A DNA stretch of 59,187 nucleotides from Acetobacteraceae bacterium (GTDB lineage Bacteria; Pseudomonadota; Alphaproteobacteria; Acetobacterales; Acetobacteraceae), in contig JANXMB010000149.1 of the NCBI GenBank assembly GCA_025354865.1, positions 1 through 59,187 of the forward strand, given 5' to 3'. Position 1 is the stretch's first letter; each line of letters opens with the position of its first letter. Under the pieces are notes generated by a model that was given only the letters and a program-made list of their open reading frames with translations, was not told the DNA's origin and did not search any database. Positions 1 to 8,002 of this stretch are shown here, one piece after another. The position numbers were made by a program, and so were the translations under genes.

Positions 1-2
1 AT

Positions 3-593
3 TTAAGGGCGGTCCTGGCGGCTGCATGGCTGACGCTGGCGCTGCCAGCCTGGGGCGCGGCTGTGGGACCCGTCGAGCATACCGAGCTACCGGCGCCCGG
101 CTCGATCGTCATCACCCTCGGCAACACGTTGGCGGCTGCAACGATCGGGTCCGGTTTGAACTGGAACGGCACCACATTGACGGCCGCCGTGCCGAGCGTG
201 TTCGGCCGAACCGGCGCGGTGACGCTCAGTTCGGGCGACGTGATGGGCGCCCTGGGGTTTAACCCGACGAACCGGGCCGGGGACACCATGGGCGGCCCGC
301 TCGGCCTGTCCACGGCGGCGACGGTCTCGGCCGCCGGCACCACGCAGGGCGGCGCGACGGTGCTGTCGTCGCAGGTCAATATTGTCACGACGGTCGCAGC
401 ATCGGCCGGCGTGTCGCTGGCCGGGACAGGGATTGTCTACACCATCCTGAATCGAGGGGCGAACACGCTGTCGGCTTATCCGCCTTCGGGTGCGCAGTTC
501 GAGAGCTACGGGGTGAACGCTCCGGTCGGGATCACACCCGGCGGTTTCGCGTTCCTGGAGTGCGAAACGAGCACCCAGTGTCGCGCGTTCTAA
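3..593 (+). CDS. Phage tail-fibre-like exported protein (5' end cut by window)
   Basis: This frame is open from the left edge of the window, so the true start lies upstream. The first visible residues (LRAVLAAAWLTLALPAWGA) look like the hydrophobic core and cleavage region of a Sec signal peptide, which argues against using the GTG at 63. The mature part carries a VFGRTGAVTL...ALGF.P...AGDTM.GPL block. That is the collagen-like or fibre repeat seen in many phage tail-fibre proteins. The rest is Thr/Ala/Gly-rich and of unknown fold. It ends ten bases before the next exported protein, probably in one transcript. A signal peptide on a tail-fibre-like protein is unusual. The fibre repeat is seen directly; a role in adsorption or surface binding is inference. 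Confidence 0.6.
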   Translation, partial: LRAVLAAAWLTLALPAWGAAVGPVEHTELPAPGSIVITLGNTLAAATIGSGLNWNGTTLTAAVPSVFGRTGAVTLSSGDVMGALGFNPTNRAGDTMGGPLGLSTAATVSAAGTTQGGATVLSSQVNIVTTVAASAGVSLAGTGIVYTILNRGANTLSAYPPSGAQFESYGVNAPVGITPGGFAFLECETSTQCRAF

Positions 594-603
594 GGGGGCT
601 TGC

Positions 604-3189
604 ATGCTCAAGATATTAACGGTTGCGCTGGTTCTGTTGGCATCGGTGGCGCCGGCCGGCGCGGCCCCACCGCTGGTGGGGCCTTGCCAAAACTCCGGGG
701 CCTGCGCGCCGTCCTCAGTTTGGGCAGGGACCACCAACGGGGTGATGTCGTTCGACCAATATCCTGGTGCCGTCTCAGATATGGTCGAATACCTGATGCC
801 GGCCTCGTGGACGAGCGGGCAATCGACGGTCACGATCGGCAGCGTGCTGTCGGCGACTGGCACTGTGACGACGGTGGCGGGCAGCAACGCGCTCCTTATT
901 GTCGGGACGCAGCCGTTAACATTCGGGACCCACAACCGGCACCCGATTTCGATTCCTCTGAGCGGGACGGTGACTTGGACCGGCGTCGTGGTCGCGGTCC
1001 AGAATGCCGGCGGGAATCAGACGGTCACGCTGTCCACCCCGGCGCCCTCGACTGTGACGGCGGCGGCCGGGACGGCCATCGCGGTCGGTCTGCGGTTGAC
1101 GACGGCGGACGTGGGCAAAACGACCTCGTTCGGACAGGCCCTCTCCAGCGGCGGGTTTTATACTGGCACGATCGCGACTGTCGTGTCGGCGAATGTTCTG
1201 ACGGTATCGACGACGATCGCTTTCGGTGGCAGCGCGACCGATCCGCAGTTCATTTCTATCGGATCCGACAACTATGCAGCCTTGACGGCTGCGGTTGCGG
1301 CCGCGCGGCAAACGCCGGCCGCAACGTTGACGGTCAACGGTCAATATCTCGTATCGAAAATGCCAAACACTGCCACGCGAGTGCGGTTTGCGGGGGGCGG
1401 CACGATCAAAAACACCAGCGGAGGCAACGATTCGTCGCCTCCAACCTATTCGACGATCCCGGTTATCCCGTTGACGGCCCTGCCAGGGAATCGCGCCAAC
1501 AATCAGGTGCCCGCGACAGTTTTGGCGATGCTGTCCGCCAAAAAGGGCGGCACGGTCCGGGTTGCATTTGTCGGCGCCAGCACTTTGACGGAGGACCCTG
1601 GCGGGGCCGGCGGGCAGAGTAGCCCTCGTGCACTATTGTTGCAGCGGTTGGCCGCGCAGAACCCGACGACGACGTTCAAAGTGAAATATTTTCTCCAGGG
1701 CGGGGGAACTCTGTGCGCTTATCTGAGCGCCTGCGGCTACCCGGCCGGGGTGTCGGACTGGGTAACCAGCACTGCCACGCCGTGGATCGGCAATGCGTCC
1801 ACGCCGGGCTACGTTTATACATTCGACGGCACGCCGCCCGATTTGGTCGTTATGGAAATTTCGGCGAACGATGTCGCGGGGACGAGCCAGATTGCCTATT
1901 TGGAGGCGAATTTGGCGCAAATGCGATTGTGGCCAGCACCGCCCGCTGTGTTGGTCGTTCTCGATCCCAACTACGACTATGCGTCAACCAATATCAACAT
2001 GGCATGGTACTCTAGTTGGTCGCGTCTGTTAGAAGCATGGGGACCTCTGCGCAACGTAGGTATCCTAGATTTTTATCGACAACGTCTTGCGATGGGGAAC
2101 GGCACTGATCCGCGTAGCAGGACTCTCAAGCGCGCGGCGATGACCACGGGGGCGCTCAATTCTTTCGGCGGATATTATCCGACTGGGCTTTCGGTGACGG
2201 ATTACTATCTGTCGTTTGCCTACACCGGCACCCCAGCGGCGCTGTTTACCGCAGGAGGAAACGTGTTCACCGCCCCTACGGGGGGGGCGAACGATTACAC
2301 TATGGAGGACCTAGCGGGTAATGCGCAGTGGGGATACGACAGCGGGGATAGTTACCCCGGCGGCACGACCGGGCAGTTTTATATGCGCGGCGATCTGCTC
2401 CGTGGCGAACCCGGCGGCGCGCTCAAGGGCGGCACCGTGCCGATCGTTTACGGCACGTTCGCGATGTCGGTCGGGTCCAACTCTATTGCCTATACGCCGT
2501 ATGCCAACGGTCCGGCGGCACCGTTTACCTCGGCCATTACCGGGCAAATAGTGACGATCCCCGGTGCCGGGTCCAACAGCGCCAGCACTGGTGTCGCTGC
2601 GACTCTGCGGGGGCATCCGGTGCCCCCGGGCGGGACTGTCCAGGGTCCGTTGGTGGGGTATGCCCTGTATATCAACGGGACAACTATTCAGGTGTTTTCG
2701 GATATCGGTCGGACGGCACCGCTCAATGCTCTGACGGCTGTTCCCAACACCGCACCGTCGTTTGTGATGCTTGGATCGCCTCGGGTCTATACCGGGATTT
2801 CCTCAACCGGCCTGGGGTCGCCGACCGCACTCAACGTATGGCTCAACGGTCCGGAAATGGGGATGCAAGTGGGTGGCCTCGATAGCCTCGTGTTCAGGGC
2901 ACCGATCGCGCGTCCGTCGTTGGGGGTTTCACTGGCGTTCAACTGGAACGGTGGTGCGGCCGTTACTTGGTCGGCGTCGCCACTTCAGGGCCAGCAGGAG
3001 GTTTGGATTGCTAGGCCCGGGGATATGGACGTGGTCCAACCGTATTTTTCCGACGATTTCTTGTTCGGCTGCGCGTTCGGCTCGCCGAATTCGTGCTCCG
3101 GTGGCGGGACCGGACAGAACCATCCAGCGGCTGGGGCGCGGCTGGTGTGGCGCGCGGTTCTCGACGCGACCGATCTCCATATTCCGTGA
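604..3189 (+). CDS. Large exported phage-like protein with SGNH-hydrolase-like core
   Basis: This 861-residue protein starts at ATG 604 after a good Shine-Dalgarno run (GGGGG at 594-598). Residues 1-20 form a clear signal peptide (MLKILTVALVLLASVAPAGA). Residues 30-300 are Thr/Val/Gly-rich and resemble beta-rich phage tail or appendage proteins. From about 318 there is an SGNH/GDSL-like segment. VAFVGAS (320-326) stands in the place of the block I G-D-S, and ISAND (419-423) resembles the block III N-x-D/GND area. A convincing block V Asp-x-x-His was not located, so catalytic competence is uncertain. The C-terminal third is again low-complexity and beta-like. It could be a tail-associated esterase or deacetylase acting on surface glycans, or a secreted homologue. 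It follows the fibre-like gene and precedes a small exported protein. Confidence 0.6.
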   Translation: MLKILTVALVLLASVAPAGAAPPLVGPCQNSGACAPSSVWAGTTNGVMSFDQYPGAVSDMVEYLMPASWTSGQSTVTIGSVLSATGTVTTVAGSNALLIVGTQPLTFGTHNRHPISIPLSGTVTWTGVVVAVQNAGGNQTVTLSTPAPSTVTAAAGTAIAVGLRLTTADVGKTTSFGQALSSGGFYTGTIATVVSANVLTVSTTIAFGGSATDPQFISIGSDNYAALTAAVAAARQTPAATLTVNGQYLVSKMPNTATRVRFAGGGTIKNTSGGNDSSPPTYSTIPVIPLTALPGNRANNQVPATVLAMLSAKKGGTVRVAFVGASTLTEDPGGAGGQSSPRALLLQRLAAQNPTTTFKVKYFLQGGGTLCAYLSACGYPAGVSDWVTSTATPWIGNASTPGYVYTFDGTPPDLVVMEISANDVAGTSQIAYLEANLAQMRLWPAPPAVLVVLDPNYDYASTNINMAWYSSWSRLLEAWGPLRNVGILDFYRQRLAMGNGTDPRSRTLKRAAMTTGALNSFGGYYPTGLSVTDYYLSFAYTGTPAALFTAGGNVFTAPTGGANDYTMEDLAGNAQWGYDSGDSYPGGTTGQFYMRGDLLRGEPGGALKGGTVPIVYGTFAMSVGSNSIAYTPYANGPAAPFTSAITGQIVTIPGAGSNSASTGVAATLRGHPVPPGGTVQGPLVGYALYINGTTIQVFSDIGRTAPLNALTAVPNTAPSFVMLGSPRVYTGISSTGLGSPTALNVWLNGPEMGMQVGGLDSLVFRAPIARPSLGVSLAFNWNGGAAVTWSASPLQGQQEVWIARPGDMDVVQPYFSDDFLFGCAFGSPNSCSGGGTGQNHPAAGARLVWRAVLDATDLHIP

Positions 3190-3227
3190 ACCACTGTGCA
3201 TCGATCAATGAAGAAGGAAACCAAGGC

Positions 3228-3476
3228 ATGTTCCGTTTTGCACTCATCGCCGCATTCATAATCACGTCCCCCGGCACCGGCCTGCCCTTTGCGGTGGCCG
3301 GAGATATCTCGCTTTCGGATGACTTCGACCCCTATGCCACCGGCTACGGCACGAGCATGAGCGGCTATTCGTCATTCCGCTACGGCACGAACATGAGCGG
3401 CTATTCGTCATTGTTGGAAAAGCTGCGCGACTGGCAGCCCCCTGCCGACCGTGGCGGTCAGTCCTCGCGCCCGTAG
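3228..3476 (+). CDS. Small exported protein with internal tandem duplication
   Basis: This is an 82-residue frame with ATG at 3228 and the purine-rich site AAGAAGGAAA at 3211-3220. The first 25 residues (MFRFALIAAFIITSPGTGLP plus FAVA) form a signal peptide. The mature part contains two near-identical YGT-x-MSGYSS units in tandem, encoded by a 36-base duplication. It ends in a charged and Pro/Gln-rich tail. I recognise no family. It lies 38 bases after the large exported protein and is probably co-transcribed with it. A longer upstream start in the same frame would overlap that gene and lose the signal peptide, so it was not chosen. Confidence 0.5.
   Translation: MFRFALIAAFIITSPGTGLPFAVAGDISLSDDFDPYATGYGTSMSGYSSFRYGTNMSGYSSLLEKLRDWQPPADRGGQSSRP
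3343..3412 (+). repeat. Tandem 36-base duplication inside the small exported gene
   Basis: A 34-base stretch at 3343-3376 recurs at 3379-3412 with one mismatch (G to A), giving a 36-base period. The duplication is in frame and produces the doubled YGT-x-MSGYSS peptide unit. The near identity suggests a recent slippage event. Confidence 0.9.
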
Positions 3477-3502
3477 CAATCCGCCCAATTCCCTGAGCCA
3501 CC

Positions 3503-3775
3503 ATGCGCCGGATCACCGCCAATCCCCTGCCGCTCGGGCCGGTCGATGGACCGATCGACCTGTCGGCACTGACCTGCCGCCTGTGCGGGGTGGCCGGCGT
3601 CACGATCGTGGCGCTGGGGCGGGACGACAACGGTGCGATCGAGCGCGTGTGGTGCGGCCTCAGCTGCGCCCGCGTGCAGGGCTGGCCGTTTATGGTCGGC
3701 GAGACGACGAGAGGTGCCCCTGTCCTACTGGACGGGAGTTGTGCTGTTCGAAGCAGCCCAACCGCGTGTTTCTGA
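3503..3775 (+). CDS. Small cysteine-motif (zinc-ribbon-like) phage protein
   Basis: This 90-residue frame runs from ATG 3503 to TGA 3775. It contains CRLCG (C25, C28) and WCGLSC (C51, C55), a CxxC...CxxxC arrangement compatible with a zinc-binding knuckle. The spacing is short and no known family is recognised. It precedes the adenine methyltransferase by 64 bases. Small zinc-binding proteins of unknown role are common among phage accessory genes. Coding status is supported by position, Cys pattern and a clean frame between the exported gene and the methylase. No strong Shine-Dalgarno site is visible. Confidence 0.45.
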   Translation: MRRITANPLPLGPVDGPIDLSALTCRLCGVAGVTIVALGRDDNGAIERVWCGLSCARVQGWPFMVGETTRGAPVLLDGSCAVRSSPTACF

Positions 3776-3802
3776 CACACGCACGGCAAAAACCGCCCCG
3801 CC

Positions 3803-3816
3803 CCACCGGCCGGTGG
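3803..3816. promoter_or_regulatory. 14-base perfect palindrome before the methylase gene
   Basis: CCACCGGCCGGTGG is a perfect palindrome in the 64-base gap between the cysteine-motif gene and the methyltransferase. No T-run follows, so it is not a classic terminator. It could be an operator or a small translational hairpin. Its function is not shown. Confidence 0.3.
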
Positions 3817-3839
3817 ACGGGCATCTTGGAGACCAAACC

Positions 3840-4664
3840 GTGCAACTGTCTATCCCCGCGCACCTGATCGCCGCCGCGCCGGCAACCCCTGTCGCCGCCT
3901 ATCAGGGCGGTAAACGCAACCTCGCTCGACTATTGATCGCCCGGCTGGCCGCGATGCCGGCCCATACCCTCTACGCCGAGGTGTTCGTGGGCATGGGCGG
4001 CGTCTTTTTCCGCCGGCCGTTCCGCTCGCGGGCGGAGGCGATCAACGACGTCAATCGCGACGTGGCCAACCTGTTCCGCGTGCTCCAGGTCCACTACGTG
4101 GCGTTTCTCGACATGATGCGATTCCAATTGACCAGCCGGGCGGAGTTCGACCGGCTATCGGCCGAAAACCCGGCCTCGCTGACCGATATGCAGCGGGCGG
4201 CGCGGTTTCTTTACCTCCAGCGGACCACCTTCGGCGGCAAGATCGTGGGGCAAAGCTTCGGCGTGTCGCCCGGCATCGGCGCCCGGTTCGATATCACGCG
4301 GCTGCCGTCGATCCTGGAGGCGGTGCACGATCGCCTCGCGGCCGTGACGATCGAGTGCCTGCCGTGGGAGCGGTTTGTCCCCCGCTACGACCGGCCGGAG
4401 ACGCTGTTTTACCTCGACCCGCCCTACTACGGCGGCGAGGGCGACTATGGCGCGGGCGTGTTCGCTCGGGACGATTTCGCGCGGATGGCCGAGATGCTGG
4501 CCGGGCTGCGCGGGCATTTCGTGATGTCGCTCAACGACCACCCGGAGGTGAGGCGGCTGTTCGCCGCGTTCCAGATCGAGGCGGTGGAGACCACCTACTC
4601 GATCTCGGCCGGCGCGGCATCGCGGGTGCGGGAGGTGGTGATTTCCAACGCCCCGCCGGGGTGA
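3840..4664 (+). CDS. D12-class DNA adenine N6-methyltransferase (Dam-like, phage type)
   Basis: This enzyme would transfer a methyl group from SAM to adenine N6 in DNA. The GTG start at 3840 has TTGGAGA eight bases upstream and gives 274 residues, the normal size for D12-class enzymes; the frame upstream lacks family similarity. The N-terminal YQGGKRNLA (21-29) matches the Dam P-Y-x-G-G-K entry motif. FVGMGG (49-54) is the SAM-binding motif I, and DPPY (193-196) is the catalytic motif IV. The order I then IV fits the alpha/D12 group. It is flanked by phage-like genes and no restriction endonuclease is adjacent. It is therefore probably an orphan methylase protecting or regulating a mobile element. 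The target sequence cannot be read from the protein. Confidence 0.88.
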   Translation: MQLSIPAHLIAAAPATPVAAYQGGKRNLARLLIARLAAMPAHTLYAEVFVGMGGVFFRRPFRSRAEAINDVNRDVANLFRVLQVHYVAFLDMMRFQLTSRAEFDRLSAENPASLTDMQRAARFLYLQRTTFGGKIVGQSFGVSPGIGARFDITRLPSILEAVHDRLAAVTIECLPWERFVPRYDRPETLFYLDPPYYGGEGDYGAGVFARDDFARMAEMLAGLRGHFVMSLNDHPEVRRLFAAFQIEAVETTYSISAGAASRVREVVISNAPPG

Positions 4665-4758
4665 TCGGCCCCGTCGTTTCTCGGTTGACTGTGCCGCCGC
4701 ACAGAGCGTGTGTCGGACCGCGCCCGGTTGCATCCCCGAGGCGCGGAGAAAAACCCCA

Positions 4759-5352
4759 ATGATCGTCTGCCAAGAATGCCAGGGCGAATACAAATTCCTG
4801 CCGCGCCACCTGAAAGGTGCTCATGGCTTGAGCCAAGGCGAATACCGCGCCCGCTGGGATATCCCGGCGGGCGTTCTGCTGGGATCGGACGAATACAAGG
4901 CGCACGTCCTGGAAGGGAACGAACTGCGAGGCGGCACCTACATGCCGCGTGGGGCGAGCCTCAATTACGGTCGGGACGAGGCCGGCCGGCGGGCTTATGC
5001 GCGCGACTACCAGCGGGCCATGAAGGCACATAAAAGAGCGGCGGCGGCAGCGGCGCCGATCGAGGTCGCTGCGCCACAAAGCGCCGTGCCATCTGTGCGG
5101 GTCAGCGAGGTTCCGCCGGAACGGGCGCACGGCCCAGGGGCCTGGGATGCGGTTTCACAATTTATCGCCCATCGCGAGGACATCGTGGGCATGCTGGGCC
5201 GGATGACCGAGTGCGCCGAGGGGTTTTTCGGGCGGAACGCGGACAACCTGGACTGGGGCGATGTCGGCACGATCGGAAGCATGGCCGAGGTCCTGCGCCT
5301 CGTGCACGACAGGATGTGCCCCGCCGGGACGGCGCCACAGAAAAACGGATAG
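4759..5352 (+). CDS. Ros/MucR-like zinc-finger transcriptional regulator
   Basis: The protein has 197 residues from ATG 4759, with GGAG at 4745-4748; the longer frame from 4708 adds residues without family resemblance. The N-terminus shows C4-x2-C7-x9-H17-x4-H22 followed by HGL...EYRARW.IP. This is the layout of the Ros/MucR prokaryotic zinc finger (C2H2 finger, then the HG(L/M)(S/T)..EYR.KW motif). Here the finger sits at the extreme N-terminus, whereas chromosomal MucR proteins carry it nearer the C-terminus. The remaining 150 residues include a basic Ala-rich stretch (about 85-110) and an unknown C-terminal domain. It is the last gene before a strong terminator at the end of the phage-like block. 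It is likely a phage or element regulator; its targets are unknown. Confidence 0.65.
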   Translation: MIVCQECQGEYKFLPRHLKGAHGLSQGEYRARWDIPAGVLLGSDEYKAHVLEGNELRGGTYMPRGASLNYGRDEAGRRAYARDYQRAMKAHKRAAAAAAPIEVAAPQSAVPSVRVSEVPPERAHGPGAWDAVSQFIAHREDIVGMLGRMTECAEGFFGRNADNLDWGDVGTIGSMAEVLRLVHDRMCPAGTAPQKNG

Positions 5353-5665
5353 CCCTAACGTTTTCCGATTGACGTGCCGGTGTGAGCAAGGAGACCGGGG
5401 AGGACTGATGCCGCCCTGCTTAGCGCCCCTAAGCGGGGCATTTTTTTTGCCGACGCTGTGCTACCGCCCTTTGTTGGCGCCGTGGTGGCGGCGCCTAAGA
5501 CCGTTCTGAGAGCGCTCTTAGGACCGTTGGCTTTTTGATTCTGGAAATCTCAAAGTTCCAAAATCCAATGGCGACGATTCCAAAATCTAATGTCCGCCTT
5601 CACCCACGTTGCGCCGGTCCCCCACCCCGGCCTAAGCTACCCGTCAGTAGGAGGGAACCGAACCC
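5353..5665. other. Intergenic junction between phage-like block and resident genes
   Basis: There is no convincing gene here. The gap holds the terminator, then an inverted repeat CCTAAGA (5494-5500) / TCTTAGG (5516-5522) surrounding the palindrome AGAGCGCTCT (5509-5518). Next comes a 15-base near-perfect direct repeat, TTCCAAAATCCAATG at 5556-5570 and TTCCAAAATCTAATG at 5578-5592, with 22-base spacing. It ends with the ribosome-binding site of the acyl-CoA dehydrogenase gene. The repeats could be operator sites or a remnant of an attachment site. Confidence 0.5.
5425..5448 (+). terminator. Strong intrinsic terminator
   Basis: The GCCCC / GGGGC stem (5425-5429 with 5435-5439) has a five-base loop and is followed by eight T residues at 5441-5448. 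It ends the phage-like transcription unit. An overlapping alternative pairing, GCTTAG with CTAAGC, is also present. Confidence 0.85.
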
Positions 5666-6868
5666 ATGGATCTGCGCTTTACCCCCGAGGAAATAGCTTT
5701 CCGCGATGAAGTCCGCACCTTCATTCGCGAAAACCTTCCGGCCGATATTTTTGCCAAGATGAAACTCGGGCATCATCCCAACAAGGAAGACACGGTGCGC
5801 TGGCAGCGCATTCTGAACGCCAAGGGTTGGGCCGGCCTGTCCTGGCCGAAGGAGTACGGCGGCACCGGCTGGACCGCGATCCAGAAGATGATCTTCCTGG
5901 AAGAAAACCAGATGGCCCCCGCGCCGGAGCTGTCGTCGTTCAACATCACCATGATCGGCCCGGTGCTGATTCAGTTCGGCACCGACGCGCAGAAGAAGCG
6001 CTTCCTGCCGCGCGCTGCGAACATCGACGATTGGTGGTGCCAGGGCTTCAGCGAGCCCGGCGCCGGTTCCGATCTTGCGTCGCTGAAGACCGCCGCGAAA
6101 CGCGATGGCGATCATTACGTGGTGAACGGTCAGAAAATCTGGACCTCCACTGCGCATCATGCCGATTGGTGCTTCGTGCTCGTGCGCACCAATCCCGAAG
6201 CGCGCAAGCGGCAGGAAGGCATTTCGTTCATTCTGGTCGATATGAAGACGCCGGGCATCACCGTGCGCCCGATCATCTCGATCGACGGCAGCCATCATTT
6301 GAACGAGGTGTTTTTCGACGACGTGCGCGTGCCGGTCGAAAATCTGGTGCATCAGGAAAACAAAGGCTGGGACGTCGCCAAATTCCTGCTCGGCAACGAA
6401 CGCACCGGCATCGCTCGGCTCGGCAAATCGAAAGAGCGAGTGAATGCGTCGATCGACATGGCGCACAAGGTCAACGCCAACGGCCGGCCGCTGATTTCCG
6501 ACCCGACGTTCCGCCAGCGCGTGGCACAATTGCAGGTGGATATGAAGGCGCTGGAAATCACCCAGTACCGCGTTGTCTCCGCCCACGACAAAGCCGGCGG
6601 CGGGAAACCCGATCCGCTGTCGTCCGTGCTGAAGGTCAAAGGTACCGAGCTATTGCAGGCGACGACGGAACTGGCGATCGATGTTGCCGGCCCGATGGCG
6701 ACCCCGATCTGGGCGCAGGAACTCGCCGCCATGAACGAGGCCGACGACATGCTGGAAGCATCGTCCGCCTCGGTCGGTTCGTATCTGTTTCTGCGTGCGG
6801 CGTCGATTTACGGCGGCACCAACGAGATTCAGAAAAATATTCTCACCAAAGCCGTGTTGGGGCTCTAA
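5666..6868 (+). CDS. Acyl-CoA dehydrogenase, large subunit (PimC-like)
   Basis: This FAD enzyme oxidises acyl-CoA to enoyl-CoA. It has 400 residues, with GGAGGG at 5650-5655 before ATG 5666. The family order is visible: N-terminal helical domain, middle beta domain with GFSEPGAGSDLA, and C-terminal domain ending in IYGGTNEIQKNI. Where medium-chain enzymes have the catalytic Glu (Y-E-G-T), this protein has Y-G-G-T, as in several heteromeric dehydrogenases. The next gene encodes a second dehydrogenase and starts inside this stop codon (TAATG), which suggests an obligate pair. The best match from memory is the large and small subunits of pimeloyl-CoA dehydrogenase; the real substrate (dicarboxylyl-CoA or another) is not proven. 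Confidence 0.85.
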   Translation: MDLRFTPEEIAFRDEVRTFIRENLPADIFAKMKLGHHPNKEDTVRWQRILNAKGWAGLSWPKEYGGTGWTAIQKMIFLEENQMAPAPELSSFNITMIGPVLIQFGTDAQKKRFLPRAANIDDWWCQGFSEPGAGSDLASLKTAAKRDGDHYVVNGQKIWTSTAHHADWCFVLVRTNPEARKRQEGISFILVDMKTPGITVRPIISIDGSHHLNEVFFDDVRVPVENLVHQENKGWDVAKFLLGNERTGIARLGKSKERVNASIDMAHKVNANGRPLISDPTFRQRVAQLQVDMKALEITQYRVVSAHDKAGGGKPDPLSSVLKVKGTELLQATTELAIDVAGPMATPIWAQELAAMNEADDMLEASSASVGSYLFLRAASIYGGTNEIQKNILTKAVLGL

Positions 6869-7998
6869 TGGATTTCGAACCCTCCGACGACCAGCGCCTG
6901 CTGATCGAATCCGTCAGCCGGATGCTGGCGGACAATTACACCTTTGCCCAGCGCAAGACCTACATTGCCGCGCCCGAAGGCTGGTCCCCCGCCATCTGGT
7001 CGCAGTTCGCCGAACTCGGTCTGCTCGGCTTGCCGTTTCCGGAACAATACGGCGGCTACGGTGGCGGCCCGCAGGAGGTCATGCTGGTCATGCAGGCCTT
7101 CGGCAAAGTGCTGGCGGTGGAGCCGTATTTCCCGACCGTCATCCTGGGCGGCGGGGCGATTATAGCGGCCGGAACCGATGCGCAGAAGCAAGCCATCCTC
7201 CCCGCGATTGCCGAGGGCAGCCTGAAAATGGCGTTTGCCCACAGCGAGCGGCAGGCGCGCTACGATCTGACCGATGTCGTTACCACGGCAAAAAAGGACG
7301 GCGGGGCCTGGATCCTCGACGGCTCGAAAACCGTGGTCGCACATGGCGATTCGGCGGATAAACTGATCGTCAGCGCCCGCACATCCGGCGACCGCTACGA
7401 CAGCGACGGCATCACCCTGTTCCTGGTCGACAGCACCGCCCAAGGCGTTGCCCGGCGCGCCTATGTTGGCCGGGACGAAACCCGGTACGCCGATATTTCT
7501 CTATCCAACGTGCGCGCCACCGAAGTACTGGGGGAGGTCGGGAAGGGTCTTTCGGTTATCGAGCAGATCGTCGAAATCGGCATCGCCGCCACCGCCGCCG
7601 AGACCGTCGGCGCCATGGAAGCGATGAACGAAATGACGCTGGAATACAGCAAAACCCGCGTCCAGTTCGGCAATCCCATCGGCACCTATCAGGTGGTGCA
7701 GCACCGCATGTCCGACATGTTCATGACGGCGGAGCAAGGCCGATCCATGGCCATGCTCGCGACCATGAGCCTGGAAAACGACGACCCCGCACAGCGGGCG
7801 CACGATATGGCGATGGCCAAGGTCGGCGTCGGTCAGGCCGGTCGTTACGTGTCGCAAAGCGCGGTGCAGATGCACGGCGGCATCGGCATGACCGAGGAAT
7901 ATGCCGTCGGCCACTATTTCCGCCGCTGCATGGTCATCGAACGTTTGTTCGGCGACCCCGCCTACTACCTGCAACGCCTCGCCGACGCGGTCGCCTGA
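6868..7998 (+). CDS. Acyl-CoA dehydrogenase, small subunit (PimD-like)
   Basis: This is a 376-residue protein with ATG at 6868 overlapping the preceding TAA by one base, so it is translationally coupled to the large subunit. It has the acyl-CoA dehydrogenase fold: N-terminal helices, a middle domain, and a C-terminal part with R-x-Q-F-G-x-P-I and QMHGGIGMT. Its FAD/substrate loop is divergent (AHSERQARYDL instead of TEP.AGSD), as expected of the smaller partner in heteromeric dehydrogenases. No Glu is seen at the usual catalytic place near the C-terminus, where the sequence reads ERLFGDPA. It is presumed to form an alpha-beta complex with the upstream protein. It is convergent with phaZ, only four bases away. 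Confidence 0.82.
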   Translation: MDFEPSDDQRLLIESVSRMLADNYTFAQRKTYIAAPEGWSPAIWSQFAELGLLGLPFPEQYGGYGGGPQEVMLVMQAFGKVLAVEPYFPTVILGGGAIIAAGTDAQKQAILPAIAEGSLKMAFAHSERQARYDLTDVVTTAKKDGGAWILDGSKTVVAHGDSADKLIVSARTSGDRYDSDGITLFLVDSTAQGVARRAYVGRDETRYADISLSNVRATEVLGEVGKGLSVIEQIVEIGIAATAAETVGAMEAMNEMTLEYSKTRVQFGNPIGTYQVVQHRMSDMFMTAEQGRSMAMLATMSLENDDPAQRAHDMAMAKVGVGQAGRYVSQSAVQMHGGIGMTEEYAVGHYFRRCMVIERLFGDPAYYLQRLADAVA

Positions 7999-8002
7999 CC
8001 GT

